From positions 1 through 63,455 of the forward strand of contig JAVVSB010000007.1 of assembly GCA_036654415.1 (NCBI GenBank): a stretch of 63,455 nucleotides of DNA, read 5' to 3'. Position 1 is the stretch's first letter, and every line of letters starts with the position of its first letter. The notes beneath the pieces were generated by a model, which was not told the origin of the DNA, did not search any database, and worked only from the letters and a program-made list of their open reading frames with translations. Below, piece after piece: positions 63,161-63,455 of this stretch. The position numbers and the translations under genes were made by a program. This stretch comes from Mucinivorans sp036654415 (GTDB taxonomy: Bacteria; Bacteroidota; Bacteroidia; Bacteroidales; Rikenellaceae).

Positions 63161-63394
63161 AGAATACTCTGTTTTAAACGGCTCTTCAGTAGGTAGTTCT
63201 ACGTGTTTTCCTTTTAACACAATCGAAGCTAAGTTAACTAAATTAGAGGCGGCACCAAGCACCCACACCCTAGAAATACCAATTTTGAAATAGTTATATC
63301 CATATAAAAAGTCACTGCTGACCGACAAAATATTAGATAAAAAGATAGGGGATACTTCCCTGTAAAGCAGTAGTATTCCCAAATAGTTGTACAT
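63122..63394 (-). CDS. Small ORF of unknown function (doubtful)
   Basis: A 90-residue frame starting MYNYLGILLLYREV with a hydrophobic first third. It overlaps the end of the frameshifted remnant by 39 bases and has no standard promoter. AT-rich, family not recognised. It might be a fragment of a degraded gene or a chance frame. The rest of the window to 63455 holds nothing else I can support. Confidence 0.25.
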   Translation of the reverse strand: MYNYLGILLLYREVSPIFLSNILSVSSDFLYGYNYFKIGISRVWVLGAASNLVNLASIVLKGKHVELPTEEPFKTEYSLIITFFVEKRVS

Positions 63395-63455
63395 TTGTGG
63401 TCGGAAACAAACAAAAACTGACCAAATTATAGTTTAGTCGGTTAATAATGAATTT

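Noticed and set aside
1..63455. CRISPR arrays, prophage, insertion sequences, rRNA
   Set aside because: No regularly spaced direct repeats, no transposase, integrase or phage structural genes and no rRNA-like sequence were found.

Overview
The window reads as a stretch of chromosome from a member of the Bacteroidota, most likely Bacteroidales. Gene content fits: a Bacteroidetes-type ArgE, DUF4831 and DUF1573 proteins, GH92, a fused SecDF, a Rho with a long disordered insert, and a two-repeat FtsX permease. About fifteen start-proximal sites match the Bacteroidota promoter pattern TTTG-N18..21-TAnnTTTG, several with both boxes, and Shine-Dalgarno sequences are mostly absent. I see no prophage, insertion sequence, CRISPR array or rRNA. 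Nearly all of it is housekeeping DNA with short gaps. The family within Bacteroidales cannot be fixed from this sequence alone.

Layout. 1-1101: a FemAB-like gene cut by the left edge, divergent from a cell-division operon. 1228-8994: ftsW-murG-murC-ftsQ-ftsA-ftsZ, with a 10-N assembly gap in murG. 9080-9156: tRNA-Asp with its own promoter and terminator. 9322-12154: rho with a structured leader, then a LysO-type exporter. 12159-14735: DUF1573 protein, transglutaminase-like protein, ArgE-type M20 hydrolase. 14730-20824 (minus): ileS-dnaX-ispG. 20945-21172: a small exported Lys-rich protein. 21556-26925: secA-rdgB, then a NUDIX gene and recO. 27074-34563 (minus): TPR protein, TIGR01212 radical SAM protein, dnaG, trpS, kbl. 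34626-38099: lysC, DUF4831 protein, aroC. 38223-41518: M6 peptidase plus a small lipoprotein. 41749-47548 (minus): GH92 mannosidase, M3 peptidase, MscS channel. 47712-50756: secDF. 50820-52934 (minus): recG. 53070-57508: nitronate-monooxygenase-like flavoprotein, S41 peptidase, GT2, nfo. 57764-62555: two tandem ABC permeases behind a perfect 17-bp palindrome. 62836-63160: a frameshifted gene remnant.

How the genes work together. The first operon makes lipid II, flips or polymerises it and builds the Z-ring. SecA and SecDF together supply the energy-using parts of the Sec export route that the many signal-peptide proteins here need. DnaX, DnaG, RecG, RecO and Nfo cover replication and repair. 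LysC, AroC, ArgE, Kbl and LysO cover amino-acid metabolism.

Most unusual items: (1) dnaX carries an A10 run placed so that slippage in either direction meets a stop within four codons, with a hairpin just downstream, which looks like a programmed gamma-subunit site; (2) a family of dispersed, near-palindromic intergenic elements of about 120-170 bp, plus deleted copies, mostly beside stop codons; (3) an IspG that looks like the long Bacteroidetes type with its insert domain removed; (4) tandem permeases homogenised only at their ends; (5) the palindrome touching the permease -7 box; (6) complementary charged tails on FtsW and FtsZ.
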